From Desmonostoc muscorum LEGE 12446 (lineage in GTDB: Bacteria; Cyanobacteriota; Cyanobacteriia; Cyanobacteriales; Nostocaceae), in assembly GCF_015207005.2 (NCBI RefSeq), contig NZ_JADEXS020000001.1:2542001-2606000 (forward strand): 64,000 nucleotides of DNA. The letters are read 5' to 3'. The notes under the pieces were generated by a model, which was not told the DNA's origin, did not search any database, and saw only the letters and a program-made list of their open reading frames with translations. A program made the position numbers and the translations under genes. Position 1 is the stretch's first letter, and every line of letters starts with the position of its first letter. This document shows, in pieces, positions 9,768-19,510 of the stretch.

Positions 9768-9989
9768 ACTTTTATTTTTTCCTAGAATATTAATGTTTTC
9801 TGGTTTACATAGATTGTTCCCATTAACACGGATGTACTTAGCATTGGAAGAGACAATTTTGTCACAAGATAACGAATGTGCGATCGCTTTTAAGAAAGAT
9901 GGGAGTAGGGAATTAGCCTTTTCGAGTTGAGGGCGAGTTTTTTCACGCAATCAAATAGGAGTAAACATAATTAATTACACCTAAACACT

Positions 9990-10018
9990 GTAGGGGTTTA
10001 GCACTGCTAAACCCCTAC
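9990..10018. repeat. GTAGGGG hairpin, copy A
   Basis: Arms GTAGGGGTTTAGCA and TGCTAAACCCCTAC are complementary around one central base. It belongs to a family with copies at 12103, 12411 and 47224 that keep the outer GTAGGGG/CCCCTAC arms but change the inner stem. Confidence 0.8.
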
Positions 10019-10181
10019 CTCCTGTTTTTCTGGGAAAAATGCATGTAATCAATTACACAATAAAACCGAAAAATCTCTTCACCCCCACTCCCAATACTGC
10101 GTAGGTTTTGGAATTTCTTGGTTGAGGCAAGCAATCTTTAGCAGGGGGAGAAATGGAGGCTGGCGTTGAGTTTTGCTTCCC

Positions 10182-10230
10182 CTGCCTCCCCTGCCTCCCC
10201 TGCCTCCCCTGCCTCCCCTGCCTCCCCTGC
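10182..10230. repeat. CTGCCTCCC tandem repeat
   Basis: Five exact copies of the 9-base unit CTGCCTCCC plus four bases of a sixth, ending just downstream of the ABC transporter gene. Confidence 0.85.
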
Positions 10231-10257
10231 TTATCCGAGCAGTATTGCCCCCACTCC

Positions 10258-12006
10258 CTACTCCCTACTCCCTCCCTCACCAGAATAAAACTGTTGGGCA
10301 TAAAAACGGGCATAGCGTCCTTCTTGAGACAAGAGGGAGGTGTGGGTACCAGCTTCAACCACTTGTCCTTGTTCGAGTACGAGAATGCAGTCAGCCCGGC
10401 GAACGCTGCTCAAGCGATGGGCGATAATAAACACGGTACGGTTTTGCATCACTCGCTCGATCGCTTCTTGAACTAGTGCTTCTGATTCTGAATCCAAAGC
10501 GCTTGTTGCTTCATCGAGGATGAGAATTCGCGGATCGTTGACAATTGCTCTGGCGATCGCTAATCTTTGGCGTTGTCCTCCAGATAGGTTAACCCCACGT
10601 TCGCCTACCCAGCTATGGTAACCTTGGGAAAACTGGGTGATAAACGAGTGAGCGTTGGCAATCTTTCCTGCTTCTTCGATTGCTGCTAAATCTAATTCTT
10701 CCTGACCGTAACCAATATTTTGGGCGATCGTTCCCGAAAAAAGCGTAATGTCTTGGGGAACAATGCCAATTTGATGGCGCAAACTGGTGAGTGTGACATC
10801 GCGGATATCAATATCATCAATCAGAATTTCGCCGGCTTGGGGGTCGTAGAAGCGAAGTAAAAGGTTAATTAACGTCGATTTCCCCGCCCCAGAAGAACCA
10901 ACCAAGGCAATAACACTACCAGGAGAAGCGTCCAAGCAGAGATCCTTGAGGACTGGTTGGCCGGGATCGTAGGCGAAATTCACATGACGATACTCTACCT
11001 TGCCAGCAACTCGCGGTAGTTCCCTAGCATTTGACTTTTCGCTTAAACTAGGCTGCTGAGCCATCAATTCAAAGATGCGTTCTACAGAAGCCTCAGTTTG
11101 TTTGTATTCGTTGTAATTGCTAATCAACAGATCGATTGGCTGAATCAGGATAGCCACAGCAGCTAAGAAACTGATAAAGCCTTGAGATGTCAGCTGATTT
11201 TGAGAAATCTGCCATCCTCCCAATAGAAACAGCAGCATAATACTGACTGCTTCTAAAAAACCAACAACGGGAAACTGAATGGATTTGAGTTGTAAAGCGC
11301 GATATTTAGCTTGGCGATTGTGTTCTGCTTCTTGATTGAATCGCTTGACTTCATACCCTTGTGCTGCAAAAGCTTGAACGACGCGAATCCCGCTAAAAAC
11401 TTCAGTTAACAGTGCCGACAAATTGGAAACCTGATTTTGACTCTGGCGAGATAGCACAAGTAATCGCTGACCAAATAGCCCGATTAACCAAGCCATCAAG
11501 GGAGCCAAAACAAAACTAGCAAGGGTGAGTTGCCAATTCAGGTAGAGCATGTAAATGGGAATCGCAATTAACTGCAAGAGATTGGAAAGAAACTGATGGG
11601 ATAACTTGTCTACAATCTCGCCTACGCGATCGATATCTTCAGTCAGCCGATAAGTTAAGTCACCCGTCTGTGTGGTTTCAAAATAATCTAATCCAAGTTT
11701 GTGCAGGTGAGCGTAAACCCGCTTACGCAAGTTTAAAACCATATTGAGAGCGGCAGCGATCATAAAGACATTCTGCCCGTATTGACAAAGCCCTCGAAAC
11801 AAAAATACTAAAGCACCTAGTCCGAGCCAGTAGGCAATCTGGTTAACATTTCCCTGGCCGACAAAAAGAGCGACCTGACCTGCTAGGTAGGGCAGTGCTA
11901 GGGTGAGCAACACAAATCCTAAGATACAAGCTAACCCCCGAACTAACAGCGGCCATTGGGGCCACAGATAAGGCAACAGTTGCCAGTAACTAGAGCGGAC
12001 TTTCAT
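10258..12006 (-). CDS. MsbA-like ABC exporter (fused permease and ATPase)
   Basis: A 582-residue half-transporter. The first 310 residues form six membrane helices (ABC_membrane), followed by an ATPase domain with Walker A GSSGAGKST (about 372), Q-loop VPQDITLFSG, signature LSGGQRQRLAIARA, Walker B ILILDEATSALD and switch His IIAHRLSS. It would work as a homodimer in the cytoplasmic membrane exporting a lipid or other hydrophobic molecule. It lies upstream on the opposite side of a spacer from a lipid-A-disaccharide-synthase-like gene on the same strand, which fits an envelope lipid role. It could also be one of the heterocyst-envelope exporters, but nothing here decides that. Confidence 0.88.
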   Translation of the reverse strand: MKVRSSYWQLLPYLWPQWPLLVRGLACILGFVLLTLALPYLAGQVALFVGQGNVNQIAYWLGLGALVFLFRGLCQYGQNVFMIAAALNMVLNLRKRVYAHLHKLGLDYFETTQTGDLTYRLTEDIDRVGEIVDKLSHQFLSNLLQLIAIPIYMLYLNWQLTLASFVLAPLMAWLIGLFGQRLLVLSRQSQNQVSNLSALLTEVFSGIRVVQAFAAQGYEVKRFNQEAEHNRQAKYRALQLKSIQFPVVGFLEAVSIMLLFLLGGWQISQNQLTSQGFISFLAAVAILIQPIDLLISNYNEYKQTEASVERIFELMAQQPSLSEKSNARELPRVAGKVEYRHVNFAYDPGQPVLKDLCLDASPGSVIALVGSSGAGKSTLINLLLRFYDPQAGEILIDDIDIRDVTLTSLRHQIGIVPQDITLFSGTIAQNIGYGQEELDLAAIEEAGKIANAHSFITQFSQGYHSWVGERGVNLSGGQRQRLAIARAIVNDPRILILDEATSALDSESEALVQEAIERVMQNRTVFIIAHRLSSVRRADCILVLEQGQVVEAGTHTSLLSQEGRYARFYAQQFYSGEGGSRE

Positions 12007-12102
12007 AGTTCAATTCTGTATTGTTATCCTTTAGGACTTACGCACTGTACAAAAGAATCATCTTGTAAATCAACATAAATACGTAGTAAATAGACCCGCG
12101 CT

Positions 12103-12131
12103 GTAGGGGCACAGCATTGCTGTGCCCCTAC
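12103..12131. repeat. GTAGGGG hairpin, copy B
   Basis: Arms GTAGGGGCACAGCA and TGCTGTGCCCCTAC pair perfectly around one central base. Confidence 0.8.
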
Positions 12132-12410
12132 GACAGATGTGGTTTTTCAAATGACTCATATTTTGTCTTTCCTGTCAATGCGTAAGTCCTATCCTTTAGC
12201 CCTTTCAAGGTGGGTAAAAATTTTGTTCAAAAAATTCCTCTTTAACCTCTTACCTCTGTGTCCTCTGCGTCTGGAGTGGTTAGATAAATTACTTTTAAAC
12301 CGCAAAGGCACAGAGAACACAGAGAAAAAAAAGAGATTTTTCAAGTCACCTTGAAAGGGCTAGTCTTATCCTTATACCAATTTGAAAAAAGAATGCGACA
12401 AATACATTGG

Positions 12411-12438
12411 GTAGGGGCGCACAGCTGTGCGCCCCTAC
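12411..12438. repeat. GTAGGGG hairpin, copy C
   Basis: A perfect 28-bp palindrome with half-site GTAGGGGCGCACAG. Confidence 0.8.
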
Positions 12439-12558
12439 TTAATGTGTTAGAAAGATTGTTTGAATTGGTATTAACTTCATTATTAAAATTTGGCAGCACC
12501 AGTAATGTTGTAAGAATTCTGAATTCTGAATTCTGACTTCTGACTTCTGACGCAATTT

Positions 12559-13776
12559 CTACTCAATTTCTCCTAGAGAGGTTAGCAGAAAGCGGGCAAT
12601 TCTTTCAGATGCGCCGGCTGGGCCAAATCGCTCAGGGCCATTTACTTGGCACTTAGCGAGATAGTCTGCATCTTGTAAAGTGTCGATTATTCGTCGAGCC
12701 GCTTGTTTGAGAGTCTCTGGGGTTGCTGGCCCAGTGCCGATGGTTTGGGCAGAAATGCCCAATAGCCGCGTTTGTGCCTCTGCAAATTGATAGGTAAATT
12801 GAGGGCCTTCTCCGGGAATTTGAACGATCGGTTTACCGATCGCCACTGCTAAATCCACTGCCAACCCTGCCATACCAATAACAAGATCAGAGTAATATAC
12901 GATATCACTGAAGGCATCTGAGTAACATCTCACTTCTACAAGCGGTGATTCCTGGGCAGAACTTCCTGGCAAAGAATAGGTGAGTGTGCCTTGATTTAGT
13001 TGCCAACCTTGACTTTTAGCAATGTCGTCTAGTTCCTCCATCAACTTTGGTACCAAGGCGGCGCGGAACTGGAATCCAGACTCAGGCATCACCTTGGCAA
13101 TTTCTACCACCAGCTGCAACTGCAAACAGAAATTTCGCGCGGCTTCTGGCATCCGCGATCCTGGGAGGAGAGCGATCGCCGGCATGTCCGGTTTCAAGTA
13201 CAACTCAATGCCTGCCGGGACAAGGCGATCTAAAGCCGGAATCCCACCAAACTGAGCCTTAGCTATACCTTGCCGTTGGAGATCAAAAGCCGTATAGGAA
13301 TCTCTGGTAAAAACTGTCAGACATCGAGAAGAATTCAAATCGTGCCACAGCAGCGGATTGATACGCAATCGCCCTTCATAGAGGGCAGAAAGACAAGAGA
13401 TAAACGAGACGAAGGGACGCTTTGTGAGATAAGCAAATGTCTGAGAGACAAAATCCCCAGTAGCCATAATCAAATCGCAGCTGGGAGCATACTCCAACAC
13501 TGCTTGTAACTGTCGCCACGTTAACCCAATCAATCCCGATTGAAAATCTTTGAGCAAATAGAGGCGCTTCATGTAAAAGAATCCCCCAGAGGGCATTATT
13601 TGTGTAGGCCCAATGATCGGAATATCCAAGCTGCGGTAAGCTTTTCCTTCCCCCACAATCGGCATTGCCGCCATGTCAAGAGAAGGGCACAATTGGCGCA
13701 GGGTCTGAATAACATGAGAGGTGTGATTGTCCTCTCCGTGGCCGTTACTGATAAACAAGATTCGCTTAGAAGGCAT
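12559..13776 (-). CDS. Lipid-A-disaccharide synthase-related protein
   Basis: A 405-residue GT-B fold protein. It starts MPSKRILFISNGHGEDNHTS, the signature opening of the cyanobacterial lipid-A-disaccharide-synthase-related family (LpxB-like, TIGR03492). A glycine-rich ALLPGSRMPEA segment lies near residue 205 and a nucleotide-sugar-binding region (VIGMAGLAVDLAVAIGKPIVQIPGEGPQF) near 300; this keeps the GxA...AxxGKP pattern of UDP-sugar transferases. The family is widespread in cyanobacteria but its true acceptor is not established, so lpxB is not assigned. The start ATG 13776 is fixed by the conserved opening. Confidence 0.82.
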   Translation of the reverse strand: MPSKRILFISNGHGEDNHTSHVIQTLRQLCPSLDMAAMPIVGEGKAYRSLDIPIIGPTQIMPSGGFFYMKRLYLLKDFQSGLIGLTWRQLQAVLEYAPSCDLIMATGDFVSQTFAYLTKRPFVSFISCLSALYEGRLRINPLLWHDLNSSRCLTVFTRDSYTAFDLQRQGIAKAQFGGIPALDRLVPAGIELYLKPDMPAIALLPGSRMPEAARNFCLQLQLVVEIAKVMPESGFQFRAALVPKLMEELDDIAKSQGWQLNQGTLTYSLPGSSAQESPLVEVRCYSDAFSDIVYYSDLVIGMAGLAVDLAVAIGKPIVQIPGEGPQFTYQFAEAQTRLLGISAQTIGTGPATPETLKQAARRIIDTLQDADYLAKCQVNGPERFGPAGASERIARFLLTSLGEIE

Positions 13777-14185
13777 CTTGGGGTTTGGATAGATCTAAAA
13801 TGCTTGTCTGGTGAGATTTTTAACCTACATTGGCTGAGTAGGCGAAGAGATTGATAGTATTTTTACTCTTGAGAGTTTGTAACTTTATAGACAAATCTAC
13901 AAAGTTACTTTTACAGGCGTAAACCTGAATGGAATTACTGCTAATCTCTGTTTTGCAGACGCTAATTTATCAGAGAATACAGTATTGGGAGTGCAAACGC
14001 TATGCCTACATTAATCTGAGTTCATAAATTTGAACGGAGTAATAGTAATTTTAAGTGTTGACCAACAATTCTTTGATGGTACAGAGCAAGCGGATTTATC
14101 CATCAGGTTAATCCAAAATCCAAAATCTAAAATCTAAAATTGTCTGACGACAAAGTGATAAAAAAGTTGTATCGCAAGGGTAAAA
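13777..14185. other. Spacer with a possible pentapeptide-repeat remnant
   Basis: A start-less frame of about 43 codons ending near 14012 reads GVNLNGITANLCFADANLSE, which resembles A(N/D)LxX pentapeptide repeats and may be the tail of a lost gene. An ATCCAAA/ATCTAAA run follows near 14110-14140. Nothing else is seen. Confidence 0.35.
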
Positions 14186-15394
14186 ATGGAACGCGCCATT
14201 TCTGCGTTGGGAATTTTAGTTTTTCTCGGCATATCTTACGCCTTCTCGGTGAATCGTCAGGCGGTGCGTTGGCGAATAGTGGCGTGGGGCTTGGGATTAG
14301 AGTTTATATTTGCCCTAGTGATTCTGAAAACTCCTTGGGGTTTGAATGTGTTTAAATCTCTTGGAGATATTGTCAGCCAGTTTTTGGCATTCTCTGATGT
14401 TGGTGCCAAATTTGTCTTTGGAGAAAATTTTAAGGATCATTTCTTTGCTTTCCAAGTGCTGCCCACAATTATCTTTTTCTCTGCCTTCATCAGCGTCTTG
14501 TATCACTACGGCATTTTACAGCGAGTGGTAAACATAATGGCATGGGTGATGATGAAGACGATGAAAACATCTGGTTCTGAATCTTTATCCTGTGCAGGTA
14601 ACATCTTTTTGGGGCCAACAGAGTCAGCGCTGATGGTTAAGCCTTACATCGCCAATATGACGCAATCGGAACTCCATGCACTGATGACGACTGGCTTTGG
14701 GACGATCGCAGGTGGAGTACTAGGGGCGTATATTTCCTTTGGTGTACAAACAGAACACCTGATTGCAGCTTTTTTTATGACTGCTCCCACATCCTTGGTG
14801 GTATCAAAATTGCTGTACCCAGAAACAGAAGTATCAGAAACGGCTGGTAAGGTAAAGGCGAATGTCAAAACTAATTATGTAAATGTCATTGATGCAGCTA
14901 GTAGCGGAGCAATTGACGGCGTAAAGCTAGCGGTTAATGTTGGGGTGATGATTATTGCTTTTTTGGGATTATTAGCTGCTGTAAATGCGCTATTGGGATG
15001 GTTAGGGGGATTTGTTGGTTTACAGCAACTTTCATTACAGTGGATTTTATCTTATTTTATGGCTCCCGTAGCATTTTTAATGGGTGTACCTTGGGCTGAT
15101 TGTCGGCAAGTTGGGGCGTTATTGGGTACAAAGACAATTCTCAATGAGTTTATTGCTTTTTTGGATTTGAAGGCACTCATTGAGAATGGTAAAATTTCCC
15201 AACGGTCAGTAATTATTGCGACTTACGCATTATGTAACTTTGCGAATATCGGGTCAATTGGCATTACCATTGGCGGCATTACTGGCATAGCACCCAACCG
15301 CCAGCATGATTTAGCTCGCATGGGTGTCAGGGCAATGATTGGCGGATTGTTAGGGGGTTTTATTACCGCTTGTATTGCTGGGATGCTGATTTAA
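14186..15394 (+). CDS. Concentrative nucleoside transporter (NupC/CNT family)
   Basis: A 402-residue polytopic membrane protein. It shows the CNT order: N-terminal helices, a re-entrant hairpin and the conserved substrate-site segment GNIFLGPTESALMVKPYI (about residues 140-157), GTIAGGVLGAY, then the C-terminal ANIGSIGITIGGITGIAP element. CNT proteins carry nucleosides into the cell coupled to sodium or protons. Length agrees with bacterial NupC (about 400). It is preceded by a spacer and followed by a minus-strand gene, so it is probably a single-gene unit. Cation specificity cannot be read from the sequence. Confidence 0.9.
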   Translation: MERAISALGILVFLGISYAFSVNRQAVRWRIVAWGLGLEFIFALVILKTPWGLNVFKSLGDIVSQFLAFSDVGAKFVFGENFKDHFFAFQVLPTIIFFSAFISVLYHYGILQRVVNIMAWVMMKTMKTSGSESLSCAGNIFLGPTESALMVKPYIANMTQSELHALMTTGFGTIAGGVLGAYISFGVQTEHLIAAFFMTAPTSLVVSKLLYPETEVSETAGKVKANVKTNYVNVIDAASSGAIDGVKLAVNVGVMIIAFLGLLAAVNALLGWLGGFVGLQQLSLQWILSYFMAPVAFLMGVPWADCRQVGALLGTKTILNEFIAFLDLKALIENGKISQRSVIIATYALCNFANIGSIGITIGGITGIAPNRQHDLARMGVRAMIGGLLGGFITACIAGMLI

Positions 15395-15511
15395 AAGAGG
15401 TAGGAGAGCAGAGGGGCAGGGGGCTGATAAAATTGAAACAAATTGGTTCAGTGGCATAATTATTAGCGATCGCTCTCATAGTTCCGGGATACATCCAGTT
15501 CAGAGGTGGAA

Positions 15512-15937
15512 TTAAATTGATTGAGGTTCTTTTTCAGAGTAAAGGCGATCGCAATATACTGCCCAGCTAGCGGCAAATAAACCAGTGATAGATGTAGCGA
15601 TCGCTACTGTAACACCCCATCCTACCGGGCCTAGCCAGTCTGCGATCTCAGAAGTGATGGCTGTGGTGGTTTTCCCAACAATATAAGCTGTACCTGTAGC
15701 AGCCAGGGTAACTAAACCCAACTCCGCCAACATCTCCAAGATTCCCTTACTAGATAAATCATCATGAAAATAGATTTTCCAGATAGTGGTATACATAGCA
15801 ACATCAGACGCCGTTAACACAATCTGTTTCGGAATTTCTATCCCAGGGGTTGGCGCAGCGGAAGCAGTACCATTACCAATAGAATAAGTGGCGATCGCCA
15901 AAACAGCTTCCAATCTTTTCTTACCCAGATTACTCAC
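15512..15937 (-). CDS. Hypothetical protein with two glycine-rich membrane segments
   Basis: A 141-residue protein. Two Ala/Gly-rich hydrophobic helices lie near residues 70-95 (LGLVTLAATGTAYIVGKTTT) and 105-128 (WGVTVAIATSITGLFAASWA). The pattern of a short amphipathic stretch and two such helices recalls the DUF697-type tail attached to some small GTPases, but there is no GTPase domain and the match is only an impression. No neighbour explains it: it sits convergent to the nucleoside transporter. Confidence 0.5.
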   Translation of the reverse strand: MSNLGKKRLEAVLAIATYSIGNGTASAAPTPGIEIPKQIVLTASDVAMYTTIWKIYFHDDLSSKGILEMLAELGLVTLAATGTAYIVGKTTTAITSEIADWLGPVGWGVTVAIATSITGLFAASWAVYCDRLYSEKEPQSI

Positions 15938-16226
15938 AGTCTCATCTCCTGTAAGGGTTGCATTTACATCATCAACTTTGTACAGTCGGCTCCCTAACTA
16001 GGTTAACTGAATCTTGGGCATGGGGAGGTGTGGGAGGGGGAAGTATAAATTCTCTTTCTCCCCCATCCCCCTCATCTCCCTCATCCCCCTCATCTCCCCT
16101 CACTCCCTCATGCCCAATCACTGTCATCTTCACCTTTCAGGTAGAAGAATTTGCCCTAAAATTTATGTAAACATGAGCCACTGAATCTTATATTTATTCA
16201 CTTTAAATTTCTTTAACTTTAATAGA

Positions 16227-19200
16227 ATGCCAGACGCGGAAAAATCCCAAAACCAGCTGGCTAGTGACAAGCTGCTGTATCGGCAAGTTAATAAAGAATT
16301 AAATTATTCGTTGGTAGCCACTAAAGAAGAAGGAATGATTCTTCTGTTATCTGATGGCAGTATTCAGGCTTGTAATGCCGCTGTTGAGAAGATTCTGGGA
16401 GTGACAACTGAGGAGTTTGTGGGGCAAAATTTGCTCGAACCCAAATGGCAATTTATTGATGAAAATGGCTCGCCTTTGCTCAGTGAAATTCACCCAGCTA
16501 TGGTTGCCCTGAAAACGGGTAAACCTTGTTTGAATATCGTGTGTGGCTTTTATAAGCCCAATAGTCAGCTAGTCTGGCTTTTATTATCTTCACAACCGCT
16601 ATTTCAGCTTACAGAAACTACTCCCTACGCGATCGTCACAACTTTTTCGGATATTACTGAATCTCAACATCTTCAGGTTGAGGATAACAGTAGCTTAGCC
16701 CAAGATACTAAAGCAATTGAGGTAGATGATTTTCGGTCACGCTGGGATAGTCTACGTCTGTTTCAACAAATTGCTGGCACTCTTCCGGGCATACTATACA
16801 TCTATGACGTAATTGAGCAGCGAAATTGTTACGTTAATTATGAAATTGCTGAAGTTTGGGGCTACACACCAGAACAAATCCAAGCTATGGGAACTGAGTT
16901 GTTTATTCAACTTCTACACCCTGAAGATTTAGCTCGACTCCCTAGCTATCTGGAAAAATTTAATTCTGTCGATAACGGGGAAGTCCTCAGTTTTGAATAC
17001 CAAATTCGACACGCTAATGGAGAGTGGCGCTGGTTTTTTAGCTATGACACTGTGTACAGCAGAACTGCTGAGGGATTAACACATCATATTTTAGGGATCG
17101 CTTTCGATATTACAGACCGACGACGCACAGAAATTTCCCTGCGCCAAAGTAACGAAAGGTTTGAACTAGCAGCGGCAGCAGTTAATTGCCTAATTTACGA
17201 CTGGGAAATTCAGAGAAATAGCGTCGAAAGAACTCAGGGTCTAACCCAGGTTTTTGGCTACACCCAAGAAGAAGCTAAACCTACCTTGGAGTGGTGGCGA
17301 GAACGCATCCACCCTGATGACCAACAAATGGTCGATGACGAATTCATGACTAGTATGGCCAATGGAAACCGTTATCGCGTCAAATATCGGGTGCGTCACA
17401 AAGATGGCCGCTATTTGTGGGTGGAAGACCAGGGGTTTGCTGTCCGCGATGCAAATGGTCAGGTAGTCAGGGTAGTTGGTGCTACTACTGATATTACCGA
17501 ACAGCAAGCTGCACTACACGATCGCCAGCAAGCTGAAACAAAACTGCGGGAAAGTGAAGAACGGATTCGATTAGCAACTACCGCTGCTGAAGTTGGTATG
17601 TGGTTTTGGAATCTCACCACCAATGAGTTAATTTGGACGGAGAAATGTCAGCAGCTGTTTGGACTATCGCCAGAAACCGAAATTAGCCATGAGGTTTTCC
17701 TCAACTGTGTCCATCCAGAAGACCGCCAATTCATCGAGGAAGGAATCGGCCGTTCTCTGGAAGAAAAAGTTGATTGTGATATTGAATACCGCATTGTTTG
17801 GCCTGATGGTAGCATTCATTGGATTGATGCCAAAGGTCGTGTTTTTTATGATGCCGATGGAAAACCAGTAAAGTTGATGGGTACTGCCCAAGATATTACC
17901 CAGCGCAAACAGGCAGAAAATGCTTTGCGCCAACGCGAAACTCAATTAAGGCGGCTAGTTGATTCCAACATTATTGGCATTATGTTCGCTACTCCTGACT
18001 ACATTTTTGAGGCAAACGAAGCTTTTCTAGAAATGGTAGGTTATACGCGAGAGGATTTATTGGCAGGTAAGATCCGCAGAAAAAATATCACTCCGCCTGA
18101 ATATTATCCTCTTGATGAGCAAGGGCTAGAGCAACTTTTTCAAGTTGGGGTATGTAGTGCTTATGAAAAAGAATACATCCGCAAGGATGGTTCCCGCATT
18201 CCCATATTAATTGGTGGTGCCTTGGTGGAGCGATCGCCCATGTCTTGGGTCTGTTTTATTCTTGACCTCACCCCCAGAAAGCAATTAGAAAAAGCACTGA
18301 GGCAACAAGCAGAGGAACTCAAACAAGCAAACCGCAATAAAGATGAGTTTCTCGCCATTCTCTCCCACGAATTGCGATCGCCCCTCAACCCGATTCTGGG
18401 GTGGTCATCTCTACTCAGAAGCCGCAAGTTTGATGAAGTTACTACAAATCGTGCCTTGGAGACCATCGAAAGAAACACTCAATTGCAGATTCAATTAATT
18501 GATGAGTTGCTGGATGTGTCCCGAATTATTCGCGGTAAGCTGAATTTGACTTTTGCGCCTGTCAACCCGGTAGCTGTAATTAATGCTGCCTTGGAAACAG
18601 TCCGGTTAATTGCAGAAACCAAATCCATCCAAATAAAAACCCAGTTTGACCAGAATGTGGGTAAAGTTTCTGGTGATTTTTATCGTTTACAGCAAGTTGT
18701 GGGGAATTTAGTCTCCAATGCTGTCAAGTTTACTCCCTCTCATGGAACAGTGGAAGTTAGCCTTTCATTGAGTCGTGATTTGACTTCCCACTGGGTAGTG
18801 ATTCAAGTCAAAGACACAGGTCAAGGTATTTCAGCCGAATTCCTACCCCACGTGTTTGAATATTTTCGTCAAGCTGATAGCAGTACAACCAGGAAATTTG
18901 GTGGATTAGGACTGGGATTAGCAATAGTTCGCCATTTGGTGGAGTTGCATGGTGGTAGTGCGATCGCCGATAGTCCAGGAATTGGACAGGGAGCAATTTT
19001 TACTGTCAGACTACCCGTGATGAAGGAGAATAGGGCAGAGGAGCAGGGGAGCAGGGGAGCAGGGGAGAGATTTAATTCCTCACTGTTCAATGGACTACGG
19101 GTATTAATTGTTGATGATGATGCTGATACTAGGGAGTTTGTGTCTTTCTTGCTGCAACAAAATGGGGCACTGATAACTATCGCCGCATCGGCAACTGAAG

Positions 19201-19469
19201 CCTTGGCTGCCATAGGACAGAATGTACCTGATTTATTAATCAGTGATTTAGCAATGCCTGAGATGGATGGCTATGATTTGATAAAGGAGATCAGAGCAAT
19301 GCCAAAAGAGCAGGGTGGAGAAATTCTGGCGATCGCTCTGACGGCTTATGTGGGAGAAAGCGATCGCGATCGAGTTTTGGCAGCTGGCTTTCAAAAACAC
19401 GTTGCCAAACCAGTACAACCAAATCAACTACTGACCTCGATTGCAGATTTGATCGGGCAACAATTCTAA
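16227..19469 (+). CDS. Multi-PAS hybrid histidine kinase with receiver domain
   Basis: A 1080-residue soluble sensor. Five PAS/PAC units occupy about residues 25-690 (repeated FxxxxHPED/xxD and W..D.. patterns followed by ITERK-like PAC ends). HisKA follows with the H-box ILSHELRSPLNPILGW near 710, then HATPase_c (NLVSNAVKFTP, DTGQGIS, GGLGLGLAIVRHLVELHGG), and a C-terminal receiver with VLIVDDDADTRE and the phospho-acceptor Asp in LLISDLAMPEMDG. No membrane helix is seen, so it senses a cytoplasmic cue. A GGAGCAGG-type tandem repeat near 19034-19068 is translated in frame as the linker between kinase and receiver. No cognate regulator gene is adjacent. Confidence 0.9.
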   Translation: MPDAEKSQNQLASDKLLYRQVNKELNYSLVATKEEGMILLLSDGSIQACNAAVEKILGVTTEEFVGQNLLEPKWQFIDENGSPLLSEIHPAMVALKTGKPCLNIVCGFYKPNSQLVWLLLSSQPLFQLTETTPYAIVTTFSDITESQHLQVEDNSSLAQDTKAIEVDDFRSRWDSLRLFQQIAGTLPGILYIYDVIEQRNCYVNYEIAEVWGYTPEQIQAMGTELFIQLLHPEDLARLPSYLEKFNSVDNGEVLSFEYQIRHANGEWRWFFSYDTVYSRTAEGLTHHILGIAFDITDRRRTEISLRQSNERFELAAAAVNCLIYDWEIQRNSVERTQGLTQVFGYTQEEAKPTLEWWRERIHPDDQQMVDDEFMTSMANGNRYRVKYRVRHKDGRYLWVEDQGFAVRDANGQVVRVVGATTDITEQQAALHDRQQAETKLRESEERIRLATTAAEVGMWFWNLTTNELIWTEKCQQLFGLSPETEISHEVFLNCVHPEDRQFIEEGIGRSLEEKVDCDIEYRIVWPDGSIHWIDAKGRVFYDADGKPVKLMGTAQDITQRKQAENALRQRETQLRRLVDSNIIGIMFATPDYIFEANEAFLEMVGYTREDLLAGKIRRKNITPPEYYPLDEQGLEQLFQVGVCSAYEKEYIRKDGSRIPILIGGALVERSPMSWVCFILDLTPRKQLEKALRQQAEELKQANRNKDEFLAILSHELRSPLNPILGWSSLLRSRKFDEVTTNRALETIERNTQLQIQLIDELLDVSRIIRGKLNLTFAPVNPVAVINAALETVRLIAETKSIQIKTQFDQNVGKVSGDFYRLQQVVGNLVSNAVKFTPSHGTVEVSLSLSRDLTSHWVVIQVKDTGQGISAEFLPHVFEYFRQADSSTTRKFGGLGLGLAIVRHLVELHGGSAIADSPGIGQGAIFTVRLPVMKENRAEEQGSRGAGERFNSSLFNGLRVLIVDDDADTREFVSFLLQQNGALITIAASATEALAAIGQNVPDLLISDLAMPEMDGYDLIKEIRAMPKEQGGEILAIALTAYVGESDRDRVLAAGFQKHVAKPVQPNQLLTSIADLIGQQF

Positions 19470-19510
19470 ATACTGGGTAAGCCTATTCCACAGATGCCCA
19501 AGATGAAATT

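Larger units (their letters stand above)
9768..10257. other. Spacer with hairpin and 9-bp repeats
   Basis: Contains the untranslated or N-terminally extended part of the kinase frame, a GTAGGGG hairpin at 9990-10018 and a 9-bp tandem repeat at 10182-10230. No separate gene is supported; the frames over the repeat are low-complexity. Confidence 0.5.
12007..12558. other. Repeat-rich spacer
   Basis: Two GTAGGGG hairpins (12103-12131, 12411-12438) and a TTCTGAATT/TTCTGACTT run near 12515-12550. Small frames over these repeats have no protein-like character. No gene is seen. Confidence 0.6.

Noticed and set aside
10053..10476. Several frames of 84-107 residues on both strands near the ABC gene end
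   Set aside because: They are Gly/Arg/Gln or Pro/Leu translations of the CTGCCTCCC repeat and the antisense of the exporter.
10258..12006. The ABC exporter as heterocyst gene hepA
   Set aside because: The N-terminal sequence and neighbours do not show the hep context; only a general MsbA-like call is supported.
12559..13776. Assignment of gene symbol lpxB
   Set aside because: The sequence belongs to the lipid-A-disaccharide-synthase-related cyanobacterial family rather than to canonical LpxB.
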